64,000 bases of DNA from positions 1 to 64,000 of the forward strand of contig NZ_JAHBRX010000001.1 in NCBI RefSeq assembly GCF_018398335.1, written 5' to 3'. This DNA comes from Chelatococcus sp. HY11. Lineage in GTDB: Bacteria > Pseudomonadota > Alphaproteobacteria > Rhizobiales > Beijerinckiaceae. How positions within the stretch are numbered: the stretch's first letter is position 1; every line of letters begins with the position of its first letter. The position numbers were made by a program, and so were the translations under genes. The notes under the pieces were generated by a model. That model saw only the letters and a program-made list of their open reading frames with translations. It searched no databases and was not told where the DNA came from. This document shows positions 45,799 through 54,076 of the stretch, one piece after another.

Positions 45799-46299
45799 TC
45801 AGGCCTCGCCTTCCGTTTCGAACAGCACGTTGTCAAGCGCCTCCTTGGCGCTCTTTCCCGCCCACATGACGAACTGGAATGCTTGGTAGTAGCGCTCGCA
45901 GGCGTCCGTCGCCGTGCGCAGCAGCATCTCGCACTGGCCGTGGTTGGGCTCCGCGCCGCCGGCAAGCAGCAGCGAATGGCGGAACATGACGACGTTCTCG
46001 CGGCTCCAGAGGTCGAAATGCCCGACCCAGAGCTGCTCGTTGATGAGCGCCACGAGCTTCAGCACCTCGGTCTGCAGCCGGTCCGGCACCTTGAGATCGA
46101 AGGCGCAGCCGATATGCACGGCTTCCATGTCCTCGATCCAGGTGAAGGCGATGTGATAGTCGGTCCAGCCGCCGGCCACCGAAACCGACATCTCGTCGTC
46201 CTCGGCGCGGTCGAATGTCCAATCGTGGTCCGACGCAAGCCTTTCGACAACGTCGAGTGGGTGTTCAGAGCGACTAATTTCAAACTCGACGTGCGTCAT
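45799..46299 (-). CDS. YbjN domain protein
   Basis: 166 aa YbjN-fold protein, related to type III chaperone-like folds; in enterobacteria YbjN affects motility and stress responses. Motifs: HPLDVVERLASDHDWTFDRAEDDEMSVSV, then LQTEVLKLVALINEQLWVGHFDLW and FRHSLLLAGG. Molecular role unknown. It probably shares a transcript with proC. Confidence 0.87.
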   Translation of the reverse strand: MTHVEFEISRSEHPLDVVERLASDHDWTFDRAEDDEMSVSVAGGWTDYHIAFTWIEDMEAVHIGCAFDLKVPDRLQTEVLKLVALINEQLWVGHFDLWSRENVVMFRHSLLLAGGAEPNHGQCEMLLRTATDACERYYQAFQFVMWAGKSAKEALDNVLFETEGEA

Positions 46300-46680
46300 G
46301 CCGAACCCTCGGCTTGTGCTGCGCTATCAGGATGCGTGCCTGCACCGGATATGCAGGCCACATCGGGAAAACATGAACACGGGCGACGCAACCATGACTG
46401 GATAGACCGAATAGAGACTCGGTTTATCCACCGGGGCGTACTCATCGATATGATCCCTTTCGATAAGAAGGGGCCACGAATGAGCGAATCACTTGTCTGA
46501 TTGACTATATCCCGCACGAGTCCCACCGCAAGAAAGACAAACGAACGCTCCGGGATTCGTTGCCTTCGCACAACAGTTCCTTTGGCGCCGTCCACAAGTC
46601 TTGGTAAAACATTGCTCAAGACATGATTGGGTTTGAGGCGGCGCCCCACCGGTGCAAATGTGGCCGCGGGTTTGGCCGCC
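46300..46680. other. 381-base gap, nothing identified
   Basis: No frame with plausible composition and no strong palindrome between the YbjN and UbiK-like genes. It should hold the YbjN promoter; a short sRNA cannot be excluded. Confidence 0.4.
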
Positions 46681-46953
46681 TCAGGTCTTTGCCGGGTCGG
46701 CTGCGTCGGAAAGCCGCGTCTCCAGCGCGGCGATGCGCGCTTCCAGCTTTTCGTTTTCTTCGCGGGCGATCAACGCCATCTGGCGAACAGCCTCGAACTC
46801 CTCGCGGCTTACCACGTCCATGTTGCGTAATAGCCTCTCGATCTGTGCCCGCATGATCGCCTCAGCTTCACGGCGCGCGCCGTCGGCCACACCGGCGGCG
46901 TCTGTGAACAAACGGGCGACATCATCGAAGAAGCGGCCGGTCGTCTGTGTCAT
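46681..46953 (-). CDS. UbiK-like accessory factor (BMFP family)
   Basis: 90 aa, membrane-fusogenic BMFP/UbiK family, which assists ubiquinone synthesis in E. coli and trimerises through a coiled coil. The N-terminal amphipathic helix is FFDDVARLFTDAAGVADGARREAEAIMRAQIERLLRNMDVV; the C-terminal coiled coil is SREEFEAVRQMALIAREENEKLEARIAALE. The start is ATG 46953 after GAGG. It is divergent from lgt by 241 bases. Confidence 0.9.
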   Translation of the reverse strand: MTQTTGRFFDDVARLFTDAAGVADGARREAEAIMRAQIERLLRNMDVVSREEFEAVRQMALIAREENEKLEARIAALETRLSDAADPAKT

Positions 46954-47194
46954 GATAAAAACCTCATTCGATGCCATGGATGCGAGATGCCATGGAAGTG
47001 ATGGGCTTAAGTGCGGCTCCATTGTGTCCCTGGTGGAACTGTCGCCCACGTTGTCGGCCCTGTCTGCTTTCAACCTCTCGATAACACGGCTTGACCGGGC
47101 GGTCTCGTCATTGAAAGTGTCGCCACGTTCTGCGAACGATGTGCCGGCATCAGATCCGGTTCACCAGCCGCTCGCACAAGGATCAGTCGGCTCC

Positions 47195-48103
47195 ATGACC
47201 TTTGCCATCAATTTTCCCGTCATTGATCCTGTGATCTTCGCGATCGGCCCTTTCGCGATCCGCTGGTATGCCCTCGCCTATGTGGTTGGCCTCATCGGTG
47301 GCTGGCTTCTCATGCGGCGGCTGGTCGATATCTCTTCGCTCTGGGGCGCGATCCGCCGTCCGAGCCGCAACGACCTTGACGATCTCCTGGTCTATGTGGC
47401 GCTGGGCGTCGTTGTCGGTGGCCGGCTGGGCTACGTGCTGTTCTACAATTTTTCCTACTATATCCATGCGCCCGCCGAGATCTTCGCGGTGTGGCGTGGC
47501 GGCATGTCCTTCCACGGCGGCCTGTTTGGCGCCATCGCGGCGATCATCCTGTTCGGCCGTGCGCGCAAGCTGCCCGTGATGCCGTTGTTCGATCTCGCCG
47601 GCACGGTGGCCCCCATCGGCCTGTTCTTCGGGCGCATCGCCAATTTCATCAATGACGAATTGTGGGGACGGCCGGCGCCTGATCTGCCATGGGCCGTCAT
47701 TTTCCCGACCGGCGGCCCGGTTCCCCGCCACCCTAGCCAGCTGTACGAGGCCTTCGCCGAAGGCATTCTGCTGTTCATTCTCGTCATATGCGTGGTTCGC
47801 ATCGCCGGCTATCGTCGGCCCGGGCTGGTCGCCGGCGTATTCGGCGCGGGCTATGCCGTCGCGCGAGCGGCCTGTGAGTTCTTCCGCGAGCCCGATCCGC
47901 AGCTCGGGTTCCTGTTCGGCAGCGATGTCACCGCGCTGCAAGGCGGGGTGACGATGGGCATGGTGCTGTCGCTGCCCTTGCTGATTGCCGGCTTGTGGCT
48001 GATCCTGCGGGCGCTGCGCCGGCCGCCGGTGCCCGCGGAGCCCGCCTCATTCCCGGCGCCCGCGGCGGCGGATGTCAACCCGGCCAAGGACCAGCCTGTT
48101 TGA
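47195..48103 (+). CDS. lgt: prolipoprotein diacylglyceryl transferase
   Basis: 302 aa inner-membrane enzyme that attaches diacylglycerol to the lipobox cysteine of prelipoproteins, such as those at 28522 and 58034. Motifs: GGRLGYVLFYNFSYY, WRGGMSFHGGLFGA, and the Lgt signature GRIANFINDELWGRPAP; RHPSQLYEA follows. About seven helices. The start is ATG 47195 after AAGGA. A Pro/Ala-rich tail ends in a 20-bp tandem duplication that repeats its own stop codon. Confidence 0.96.
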   Translation: MTFAINFPVIDPVIFAIGPFAIRWYALAYVVGLIGGWLLMRRLVDISSLWGAIRRPSRNDLDDLLVYVALGVVVGGRLGYVLFYNFSYYIHAPAEIFAVWRGGMSFHGGLFGAIAAIILFGRARKLPVMPLFDLAGTVAPIGLFFGRIANFINDELWGRPAPDLPWAVIFPTGGPVPRHPSQLYEAFAEGILLFILVICVVRIAGYRRPGLVAGVFGAGYAVARAACEFFREPDPQLGFLFGSDVTALQGGVTMGMVLSLPLLIAGLWLILRALRRPPVPAEPASFPAPAAADVNPAKDQPV

Positions 48104-48124
48104 GCAAGGACCAATCTGTTTGAA
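48085..48124 (+). repeat. 20-bp tandem duplication over the lgt stop
   Basis: CAAGGACCAGCCTGTTTGAG (48085-48104) is followed at once by CAAGGACCAATCTGTTTGAA (48105-48124). The first copy holds the real lgt TGA. The second places a Shine-Dalgarno-like AAGGA about 15 bases before the next gene's ATG. Confidence 0.75.
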
Positions 48125-48125
48125 T

Positions 48126-49286
48126 ATGTCCATGTCAGAAGACGAAACCCCGCTCGGGCATGAGCTGAAGCAATTGATCGCGCTCCAGGGGCCGATCAGC
48201 GTCGAGGCCTTCATGGCGGTATGTCTCGGCCATCCGCGCTACGGCTACTACATGACGCGCGACCCGCTCGGCGCTGGCGGCGATTTCGTCACCGCGCCGG
48301 AAATCTCGCAGATGTTCGGCGAGCTGCTGGGGCTCTGGGCGGCCGAGACCTGGCGATTGATGGGTGCGCCGGTGGCGATCAATCTGGTGGAGCTCGGTCC
48401 CGGCCGTGGCACGCTGATGGCGGATGCGGTGAGGGTGGCACGCGTCGTGCCCGGTTTCCGTGAAGCGATCTCGATCCATCTCGTCGAAACGAGCCCCGTC
48501 TTGCGCGCCCGGCAGGAAGCGACATTGGCCGACGCTGGTGAGGTGGCCTGGCATGCATCGGTCGATACGCTGCCTGACGGGCCGGCCATCATCCTCGCCA
48601 ACGAGTTCTTCGACGCGCTGCCGGTCCGCCAGTTCCTGCGGACGGATCAGGGGTGGCACGAGCGTCTGGTCGGCTTGAACGACGCGGGCGAACTGACCTT
48701 CGGCATCGCCGCCGCGCCATCCCCCGAGATCACGACCGAGGGCCCGGTCGGTGCCCTGCTCGAGGTGCCGCGCGCCGGCCTCGCCGTGGCGGGCGAGATC
48801 GCGCAGCGTCTCATTGCTCAAGGTGGGGCACTCCTCGCCATTGACTACGGACATATGCGCTCCGGCTTCGGGGATACCTTGCAAGCGGTGCGCGCTCATC
48901 GCTTCGTCGATGTGCTCGCGACGCCTGGAGAAGCGGACCTGACGACCCATGTCGACTTCGCCCTGATAGGCAAGGTCGGACGCCTCGCGGGCGCGGCCCA
49001 ACACGGGCCGATGACCCAGGGCGAGTTCCTGACCGCTCTCGGCATCAACGAGCGGGCGGCTGTTCTGAAGCGCAAGCTCGTTGGCCGTGAGGCGGATGCG
49101 ATCGACCACGCGCTCGCGCGGCTCGTCGAGGGTGGCCCTGGCGGACGGGCGCGCATCGAGGCGGCCAACGAAAACGGGACAGCCGCGCCGGAGGGCATGG
49201 GGCAATTGTTCAAGGTCATCGCCTTGGCCGATCCGGCCCTGCCACTTCTTCCTGGCTTCACGGCCCGGATCGCACCGGGCGTTTGA
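48126..49286 (+). CDS. MidA/NDUFAF7-type class I SAM methyltransferase
   Basis: 386 aa. The family's opening ISVEAFMAVCLGHPRYGYYMTRDPLGAGGDFVTAPEISQMFGELLG is intact; the SAM site is LVELGPGRGTLMAD, then LANEFFDALPVRQF. The mitochondrial homologue NDUFAF7 methylates an arginine of a complex I subunit, so a similar role is possible here. Start is ATG 48126 or 48132. It lies between lgt and pgeF in a cluster I recall as common in alphaproteobacteria. Confidence 0.93.
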   Translation: MSMSEDETPLGHELKQLIALQGPISVEAFMAVCLGHPRYGYYMTRDPLGAGGDFVTAPEISQMFGELLGLWAAETWRLMGAPVAINLVELGPGRGTLMADAVRVARVVPGFREAISIHLVETSPVLRARQEATLADAGEVAWHASVDTLPDGPAIILANEFFDALPVRQFLRTDQGWHERLVGLNDAGELTFGIAAAPSPEITTEGPVGALLEVPRAGLAVAGEIAQRLIAQGGALLAIDYGHMRSGFGDTLQAVRAHRFVDVLATPGEADLTTHVDFALIGKVGRLAGAAQHGPMTQGEFLTALGINERAAVLKRKLVGREADAIDHALARLVEGGPGGRARIEAANENGTAAPEGMGQLFKVIALADPALPLLPGFTARIAPGV

Positions 49287-49316
49287 GGCTTCCCTTCTCG
49301 CGCGGGGCCGTCGATC

Positions 49317-49364
49317 ATGAGCCAGCCAGCACGAATTCTGTCGCCAACCAGCGAGCGCCCATGA
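49317..49364 (+). other. 15-codon leader ORF overlapping the pgeF start
   Basis: ATG 49317 opens a frame reading MSQPARILSPTSERP whose TGA overlaps the pgeF ATG (ATGA). It could couple pgeF translation to a leader peptide, or be chance. No strong ribosome-binding site precedes it. Confidence 0.25.
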
Positions 49365-50218
49365 CCTCTGAGCCCAAGAACTCTGAGCCCAAAGCCTCTC
49401 AACCCACGCCGCAGCCCGAGAAACCACCGCGTTCCCGATCCGCCGCGGTCGCCATCGAAGTTGAGGCCCTGCGGCTGCCGGGCGTCACCCACGCCTTCTT
49501 CACGCGTCAGGGCGGGGTGTCCGAGGGGTTCTACGCGAGCCTCAACGGCGGTGTCGGATCATCGGATGATATCGTGAGAGTTGGCGAGAATCGCCGGCGT
49601 ATGGCGGCCTATCTCGGCGTATCGGCCTCACATCTGCTTGGGCTCTATCAGATCCATTCTCCCGACGTCATTACCGTCGAGACACCCTGGCGCGACGGCG
49701 AGAGGCCCCGCGCCGACGCCATGGTGACGGCCACTCCGGGGATCGCGCTCGGCGTTTCGAGCGCCGACTGCGGCCCGCTGCTGTTCGCGGACCCGCAGGC
49801 GGGTGTCGTCGGCGCGGCCCATGCTGGATGGAAGGGAGCCTTCACGGGGGTGGCTGAGGCCACGCTGGCCGCGATGGAGGAACTCGGCGCCCGCCGCGAG
49901 GCAACGACGGCGGTTCTCGGGCCGACGATCAGCCGGGAGGCCTATGAGGTCGGGCCTGAGTTCCGCGAGCGCTTCATGGAACAGGACGCCGGCAACGCGG
50001 CCCACTTCACGCCGTCGGGCCGGGATGGCCACGCGATGTTCGACTTGCCGGCCTATATTGTCGCGCGCCTGACGCTGGCGGGCGTTGGCCGCGTCTTCGA
50101 CACCAGCCTCTGCACCTATGGCGACGAAAAGCGCTTCTACAGCTATCGCCGGACCACTCATCGCGGTGAAGGCGACTATGGCCGCCTGATCGCGGCGATC
50201 GCGCTGGCTACTCGCTGA
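49361..50218 (+). CDS. pgeF: peptidoglycan editing factor / YfiH-type multicopper-like protein
   Basis: 285 aa. Known in E. coli as PgeF, which removes mis-incorporated serine from peptidoglycan precursors; often annotated polyphenol oxidase or laccase. Metal-site motifs are present: YQIHS, SSADCGPLLFAD and AHAGWKGAFTGV. The C-terminal SLCTYGDEKRFYSYRR is typical. The first 40 residues are Pro/Ser-rich and variable. The start is ATG 49361. It converges on the SDR gene, with an 11-base overlap. Confidence 0.92.
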   Translation: MTSEPKNSEPKASQPTPQPEKPPRSRSAAVAIEVEALRLPGVTHAFFTRQGGVSEGFYASLNGGVGSSDDIVRVGENRRRMAAYLGVSASHLLGLYQIHSPDVITVETPWRDGERPRADAMVTATPGIALGVSSADCGPLLFADPQAGVVGAAHAGWKGAFTGVAEATLAAMEELGARREATTAVLGPTISREAYEVGPEFRERFMEQDAGNAAHFTPSGRDGHAMFDLPAYIVARLTLAGVGRVFDTSLCTYGDEKRFYSYRRTTHRGEGDYGRLIAAIALATR

Positions 50219-50963
50219 CTTCCGTATCAGGCGTGCGCCAGATGAGATGCTGGCCGCCGTCCACAGCGAGGATCTGCCCGGTGATGCTGCGGGCCTGCGC
50301 CAGGAACAGCACGGCGTCGGCAATTTCCTCCGCCGACGGTCCGTGGCCGAGCAGGGCGGCGGATCCCTGGCGCGCGAAATCATCGACGCTCTGGCGCTTG
50401 CTGCGCAGGGTCGGGCCCGGTGCGACCGCATTGACCCGGATACGTGGTGCGAGCGCCTGCGCCATGGTGCGGGTCGCTGTGGCAAGCCCCGCCTTGGAGA
50501 GGGTGTAGGAAAAGAAATCCGGCGTCAGTTTACGGACGCGCTGGTCGAGAATATTGATGACCGCCCCGTTCCGGTCCTGTGGAAGGTGCTCCGCCATTTG
50601 CTGCGCGAGAAACACGGGCGTGCGCAGGTTCACCGCCATCTGCTCATCCCAGCCGCCGCCGGTCATCGTGGCGAGCGCGTCTGGCTCGAACAGCGACGCG
50701 GAATTGACCAGAAGCGTGATCGGGCCGAGCGCCGCCACTGTTCTCGCGGTGAGTTCGACCGCCGCGTGCGGCGCCGCGAGGTCTGCCTGAATCGCGGCGG
50801 CCTGCCCGCCGGCGGCCTTGATCTCTGCGACGACGACTTCGGCTTCGTCGCGCGACTGGCCGTAGTGCACCGCCACCGCGTAACCGGCCTGGCCGAGGCG
50901 CAGCGCGATGACCCGGCCGATGCGGCGTGCGCCTCCCGTTACCAGTGCGATCTCGTCCCTCAC
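50208..50963 (-). CDS. SDR oxidoreductase, FolM/pteridine reductase-like
   Basis: 251 aa short-chain dehydrogenase. The cofactor motif is TGGARRIGRVIA; Arg13 suggests NADPH. Instead of the usual catalytic Ser it has Asp140, 13 residues before Tyr153 (SYTLSK, Lys157). This Asp-Tyr-Lys arrangement is that of pteridine reductase PTR1 and E. coli FolM, and the end DGGQHLIW also matches FolM. It probably reduces dihydromonapterin or dihydrofolate. It overlaps the glycosyltransferase stop by 4 bases. Confidence 0.86.
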   Translation of the reverse strand: MRDEIALVTGGARRIGRVIALRLGQAGYAVAVHYGQSRDEAEVVVAEIKAAGGQAAAIQADLAAPHAAVELTARTVAALGPITLLVNSASLFEPDALATMTGGGWDEQMAVNLRTPVFLAQQMAEHLPQDRNGAVINILDQRVRKLTPDFFSYTLSKAGLATATRTMAQALAPRIRVNAVAPGPTLRSKRQSVDDFARQGSAALLGHGPSAEEIADAVLFLAQARSITGQILAVDGGQHLIWRTPDTEVSE

Positions 50964-51781
50964 AGGCGTCCCTCATCCCTGGCACGTGACACAAGGCGCC
51001 GCTCGACATGTTTGGCGACGCGCAGGTAGCGATAGAACGCGAAGTTCATCGCCGTCATGAAGCCATACAGGCCACGAATGGCATGCCGGCGTCCAATATA
51101 AGCCTTGAGGAAGGCTGCTGGAAATTCGACGAACAGCCGCAAGGTGGAAACCTTCGCGCCGCGCGCGTCGAGATCGTCCGCGAGGGCATCGGTGTAGCTG
51201 TTGAGCTTGGCGAGCTGGTCGCCGAGCGAGCGCACCGAGAAATGATGGATCGTGCCCCTGAGCCGTTTGACCCGCGCGCCGGCGACGAGCTGGACCCGAT
51301 CGTGTACCGTCGAGGGCGAGTAACGCCCTTTGTCGCTGCGATAGAGCCGAACGGGTGCGAGGGCGTAGGCGAGGGCGTGGGGGCGGCCTTCGCCGGGAAA
51401 GATCTCCGCGATGCGGATCTTATAAGCATCGGCGCCGGGCTCGCCATGGGCAAACAGCCCCGCGATCTCGTTGGCGAGATCCGGCGGCACCACCTCATCC
51501 GCATCGACATTAAGGAGCCAGGGATGACGGCATTGTTCCTCGGCGAATCGCTTCTGTGGCCCATAACCCGGCCACTCATTATGGACGACACGCGCGCCCA
51601 GGCTCTCCGCGACTGACACCGTGTCATCGGTGGAGCCGGAATCGACGACCACGAGATCGTCGGTGAGGTCGCGAACGGCGCGGATGGTCGCCGCGATGCG
51701 GTCGCCTTCGTTGCGGGCGATGATGAAGACGGAAAGAGGCAGCGCGGGGCGTTTCGTGGGCATGGCTGCCTTTTTAGGCAT
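50960..51781 (-). CDS. family 2 glycosyltransferase (LPS core type)
   Basis: 273 aa GT-A enzyme. The donor site is LSVFIIARNEGDRI, then LVVVDSGSTDDTV; the acceptor-side NVDADEVVP carries the DxD motif. The later segments PVRLYRSDKGRYS, VHDRV and GTIHHFSVRSLGDQLAKLNSYTD are typical of WaaE/LpsA-like transferases that modify LPS core. The start is ATG 51781 (MPKKAAMPTK); ATG 51799 is also in frame. It is cotranscribed with the SDR gene. Confidence 0.9.
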   Translation of the reverse strand: MPKKAAMPTKRPALPLSVFIIARNEGDRIAATIRAVRDLTDDLVVVDSGSTDDTVSVAESLGARVVHNEWPGYGPQKRFAEEQCRHPWLLNVDADEVVPPDLANEIAGLFAHGEPGADAYKIRIAEIFPGEGRPHALAYALAPVRLYRSDKGRYSPSTVHDRVQLVAGARVKRLRGTIHHFSVRSLGDQLAKLNSYTDALADDLDARGAKVSTLRLFVEFPAAFLKAYIGRRHAIRGLYGFMTAMNFAFYRYLRVAKHVERRLVSRARDEGRL

Positions 51782-51904
51782 GGTCTCCGGGGGTCGCAAG
51801 ACGCTCGTTCGCGGTGGTCATGCGCGGGGCCTTGATCAAATGGAGCATGCATCCAAGGGCGCCGATCCCCGCGCGGATTGGCCATCAAGTTTATACTTTA
51901 TGTA

Positions 51905-51939
51905 TATACTCAGTATTTATTTATAATATTCTGAGTATA
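51905..51939. promoter_or_regulatory. inverted repeat in an AT-rich island
   Basis: TATACTCAG and CTGAGTATA form a perfect 9-bp inverted repeat with a 17-base spacer. The whole stretch 51885-52025 is extremely AT-rich for this chromosome. It lies about 170 bases upstream of the first outer-membrane protein gene and probably belongs to its promoter region. No gene is seen from 51782 to 52108. Confidence 0.6.
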
Positions 51940-52108
51940 AATTGTAATAATGCAACTTATTATTGTATTTTAAACGCATATCAATCAAATTAATTCTTAT
52001 TTATTGATATATTACCATGAGTATTGCAAGTGAATTCGGGTGAGTGACGGCCTGAATGCAGGGTCATTCTGCCATTACTTGCTATTTTTTGTCTCTCTGG
52101 AGCATTTT

Positions 52109-52825
52109 ATGCATAAGTTGTCTTGCATTGCAGCGCTATCTCTTCTTGGCGCATGCGGCCTTGCGGGCCAGGTCATGGCCGCCGATCTCCCTTCGCGCAT
52201 GTCCGCGCCGGTGGCTCCCGCCCCAGTTGTTGCCACACCGCCTGCTTTCAGCTGGACCGGCTTCTATGCGGGTATCAACGGTGGTTATGGCTGGGGCGGC
52301 CTGCCGAATTACAAGAAGGATCTGGAGCCCGGACAGCGCGTGAAAACGACAGCCAACGTGATGTTCGGCGGCCAGGTCGGTTACAACTATCAGTTCGGCT
52401 CTTGGGTGGTCGGCGCTGAAGCTGATTTCGACAAGCTGAATGGAAGTGTAAAAGGGCACGACAGCGAGTTCGGTGTGTCGGAATCGTACCGGCGGGAGTA
52501 CATGGCAACGGGGCGGGCGCGCCTCGGATATGCCTTCGATCGGCTTCTCGTCTTCGGGACGGCTGGTATCGCTCTCGAAAAGACGAGCCTATCCCTCAAC
52601 GATCCGGACGCTGAGAGCTTCGGACGTTTGTCTAAGTCGGCCTGGAGCAAGGGCTTTGTCGTCGGCGCCGGCGTCGAATACGCGTTGACGGACAATGTCA
52701 CTGCCAAGGGCGAGTATCTCTACACGAAGTTCGGCAAGCAGACTTATAGACTGGGCGACGAGAAGTTTGTGGCTGAAGGGCGGTCTGGTAGCGTCGTTCG
52801 TGCGGGTCTGAACTACAAGTTCTGA
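52109..52825 (+). CDS. outer-membrane beta-barrel protein (Omp25/Omp31 family), first copy
   Basis: 238 aa. The signal peptide ends QVMA before ADLPSR. The 8-stranded barrel has the family blocks FSWTGFYAGINGGYGWG, NVMFGGQVGYNYQFGSWVVGAEADF, GRARLGYAFDRLLVFGTAGIA, GFVVGAGVEYALTDNVTAKGEYLYT and the terminal VVRAGLNYKF, ending in the C-terminal Phe needed for outer-membrane insertion. The start is ATG 52109, 8 bases after GGAG. It is a tandem paralogue of the gene at 53198. Confidence 0.93.
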   Translation: MHKLSCIAALSLLGACGLAGQVMAADLPSRMSAPVAPAPVVATPPAFSWTGFYAGINGGYGWGGLPNYKKDLEPGQRVKTTANVMFGGQVGYNYQFGSWVVGAEADFDKLNGSVKGHDSEFGVSESYRREYMATGRARLGYAFDRLLVFGTAGIALEKTSLSLNDPDAESFGRLSKSAWSKGFVVGAGVEYALTDNVTAKGEYLYTKFGKQTYRLGDEKFVAEGRSGSVVRAGLNYKF

Positions 52826-52857
52826 CCGGAGATATCCTTCTCCATTAGCCCGCCCGG

Positions 52858-52874
52858 TTAACTTTTTATTAACC
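52858..52874. promoter_or_regulatory. candidate CtrA site upstream of the second barrel gene
   Basis: TTAACTTTTTATTAACC fits TTAA-N7-TTAAC. Further TTAACC half-sites occur near 53012 and 53032. All lie in the 372-base gap before the gene at 53198. Confidence 0.5.
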
Positions 52875-52908
52875 ATGCAAGGTGGAACTTGCGGCGGGCC
52901 TTTAACGA

Positions 52909-52941
52909 CACTTCCGGTCCCGTTTTCCGGGGGCGGAAGTG
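52909..52941. other. strong hairpin between the two barrel genes
   Basis: CACTTCCG pairs with CGGAAGTG, and within it CCCG pairs with CGGG around TTTTC; only a GT/GG mismatch interrupts the stem. There is no T-run. It may end the first transcript or be part of the leader of the second. Confidence 0.5.
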
Positions 52942-53197
52942 CTTAGGACATGCCGGAATGCCCCTCATTAACGGCGCATTGCCTGTTTCCTTGGCATTGA
53001 CGGCCTCGCGTTAACCATCCCTAACATTTGTTAACCAATCGCCGCCTCAATGACGGGCGTTTGCCACATTTTCGCCATCTATCATTAGGGGCGCTGTTGC
53101 CAGCCTGCAACAGACGTAAGCCGAAGTTTGCGTTACAAGAGGGCAAGTCCAGAGCGAAACGCATCAAACGCTCAATGGAAGGCAACAGGAGTTCGTT

Positions 53198-53956
53198 ATG
53201 AAGAAGGTTCTTCTTGCTGGCGTGGCCGCCGCAGGTCTCATGGCTTCGGGCGCGGTCGCTTTCGCGGCTGACCTGCCGAGCCGTCGTGTCGCCCCGGTTG
53301 CGCCGGTGGTGGTTCCGATCTTCACGTGGACCGGCTTCTACGTCGGCGTGAACGCCGGTTACGGCTGGAACACCAACAGCAACAAGGGCTATGTCGATCC
53401 CTACTCGGGCTTCGTCTATGGCACCGATTCCAGCGACGGCGGCTTCGTCGGCGGTGGCCAGATCGGCTACAACTATCAGTTCGGCCAGTTCGTTGCCGGT
53501 GTCGAAGCCGACATCCAGTACGCTGACCTGAACTCCTCGAACAACAACAACTACGCTGTGAACCCGTACTACGGCTATGCTTCGGCCGGCGGCAACGGCG
53601 TCGAGTGGTTCGGCACGGTCCGCGCCCGTCTCGGCTTCGCCTTCGACCGCGCCCTCATCTACGCAACCGGTGGTTTCGCGTATGGTGGTGGCCAGAACGG
53701 CAACGGCACGTACTACAACGGCGCGTTCATCAGCCACGGCGACTCGACCGTCACCGGCTGGACCGTCGGCGGTGGTGTGGAATACGCCTTCACCGACAAC
53801 CTGACCGCCAAGATCGAGGGTCTCTATGTGAACCTCGGCAACAACGGCAACAACAGCAGCTACCTCTGGAACAACTACTACACCGGCAACAACAGCGACG
53901 ACACCGAGTTCGGTGTGGTTCGCGCCGGCCTGAACTACAAGTTCTCTGGCTTCTAA
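53198..53956 (+). CDS. outer-membrane beta-barrel protein (Omp25/Omp31 family), second copy
   Basis: 252 aa. The signal peptide ends GAVAFA before ADLPSR. It has the same barrel plan as the first copy (FTWTGFYVGVNAGYGW, GQIGYNYQFGQFVAGVEADIQY, VRARLGFAFDRALIYATGGFAYGG, WTVGGGVEYAFTDNLTAKIEGLY, VVRAGLNYKFSGF). Its loops are strongly enriched in Asn, Tyr and Gly. Codon choice is highly biased to GGC, AAC and TAC, suggesting strong expression. A good terminator follows at 53981. Confidence 0.95.
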   Translation: MKKVLLAGVAAAGLMASGAVAFAADLPSRRVAPVAPVVVPIFTWTGFYVGVNAGYGWNTNSNKGYVDPYSGFVYGTDSSDGGFVGGGQIGYNYQFGQFVAGVEADIQYADLNSSNNNNYAVNPYYGYASAGGNGVEWFGTVRARLGFAFDRALIYATGGFAYGGGQNGNGTYYNGAFISHGDSTVTGWTVGGGVEYAFTDNLTAKIEGLYVNLGNNGNNSSYLWNNYYTGNNSDDTEFGVVRAGLNYKFSGF

Positions 53957-53980
53957 TTCTAGTCGCCAGTCTAAAGAACG

Positions 53981-54011
53981 AGCCGGTGGGGCAACCCGCC
54001 GGCTTTTTCTT
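53981..54011 (+). terminator. terminator of the second barrel gene
   Basis: AGCCGGTGGG pairs with CCCGCCGGCT around GCAA, followed by TTTTCTTTG. Classic rho-independent terminator 24 bases after the stop. Confidence 0.88.
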
Positions 54012-54076
54012 TGTGGCGGTGCGATGACGGCAATCAGGCGAAACGTTGAGCCGTTGCCCGTGAGAACGCACCCATG

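Noticed and set aside
52136-52200. Lipobox-like LGAC in the signal peptide of the first barrel protein
   Set aside because: The barrel family is cleaved by signal peptidase I before ADLPSR, and an 8-stranded barrel with terminal Phe does not suit a lipoprotein.
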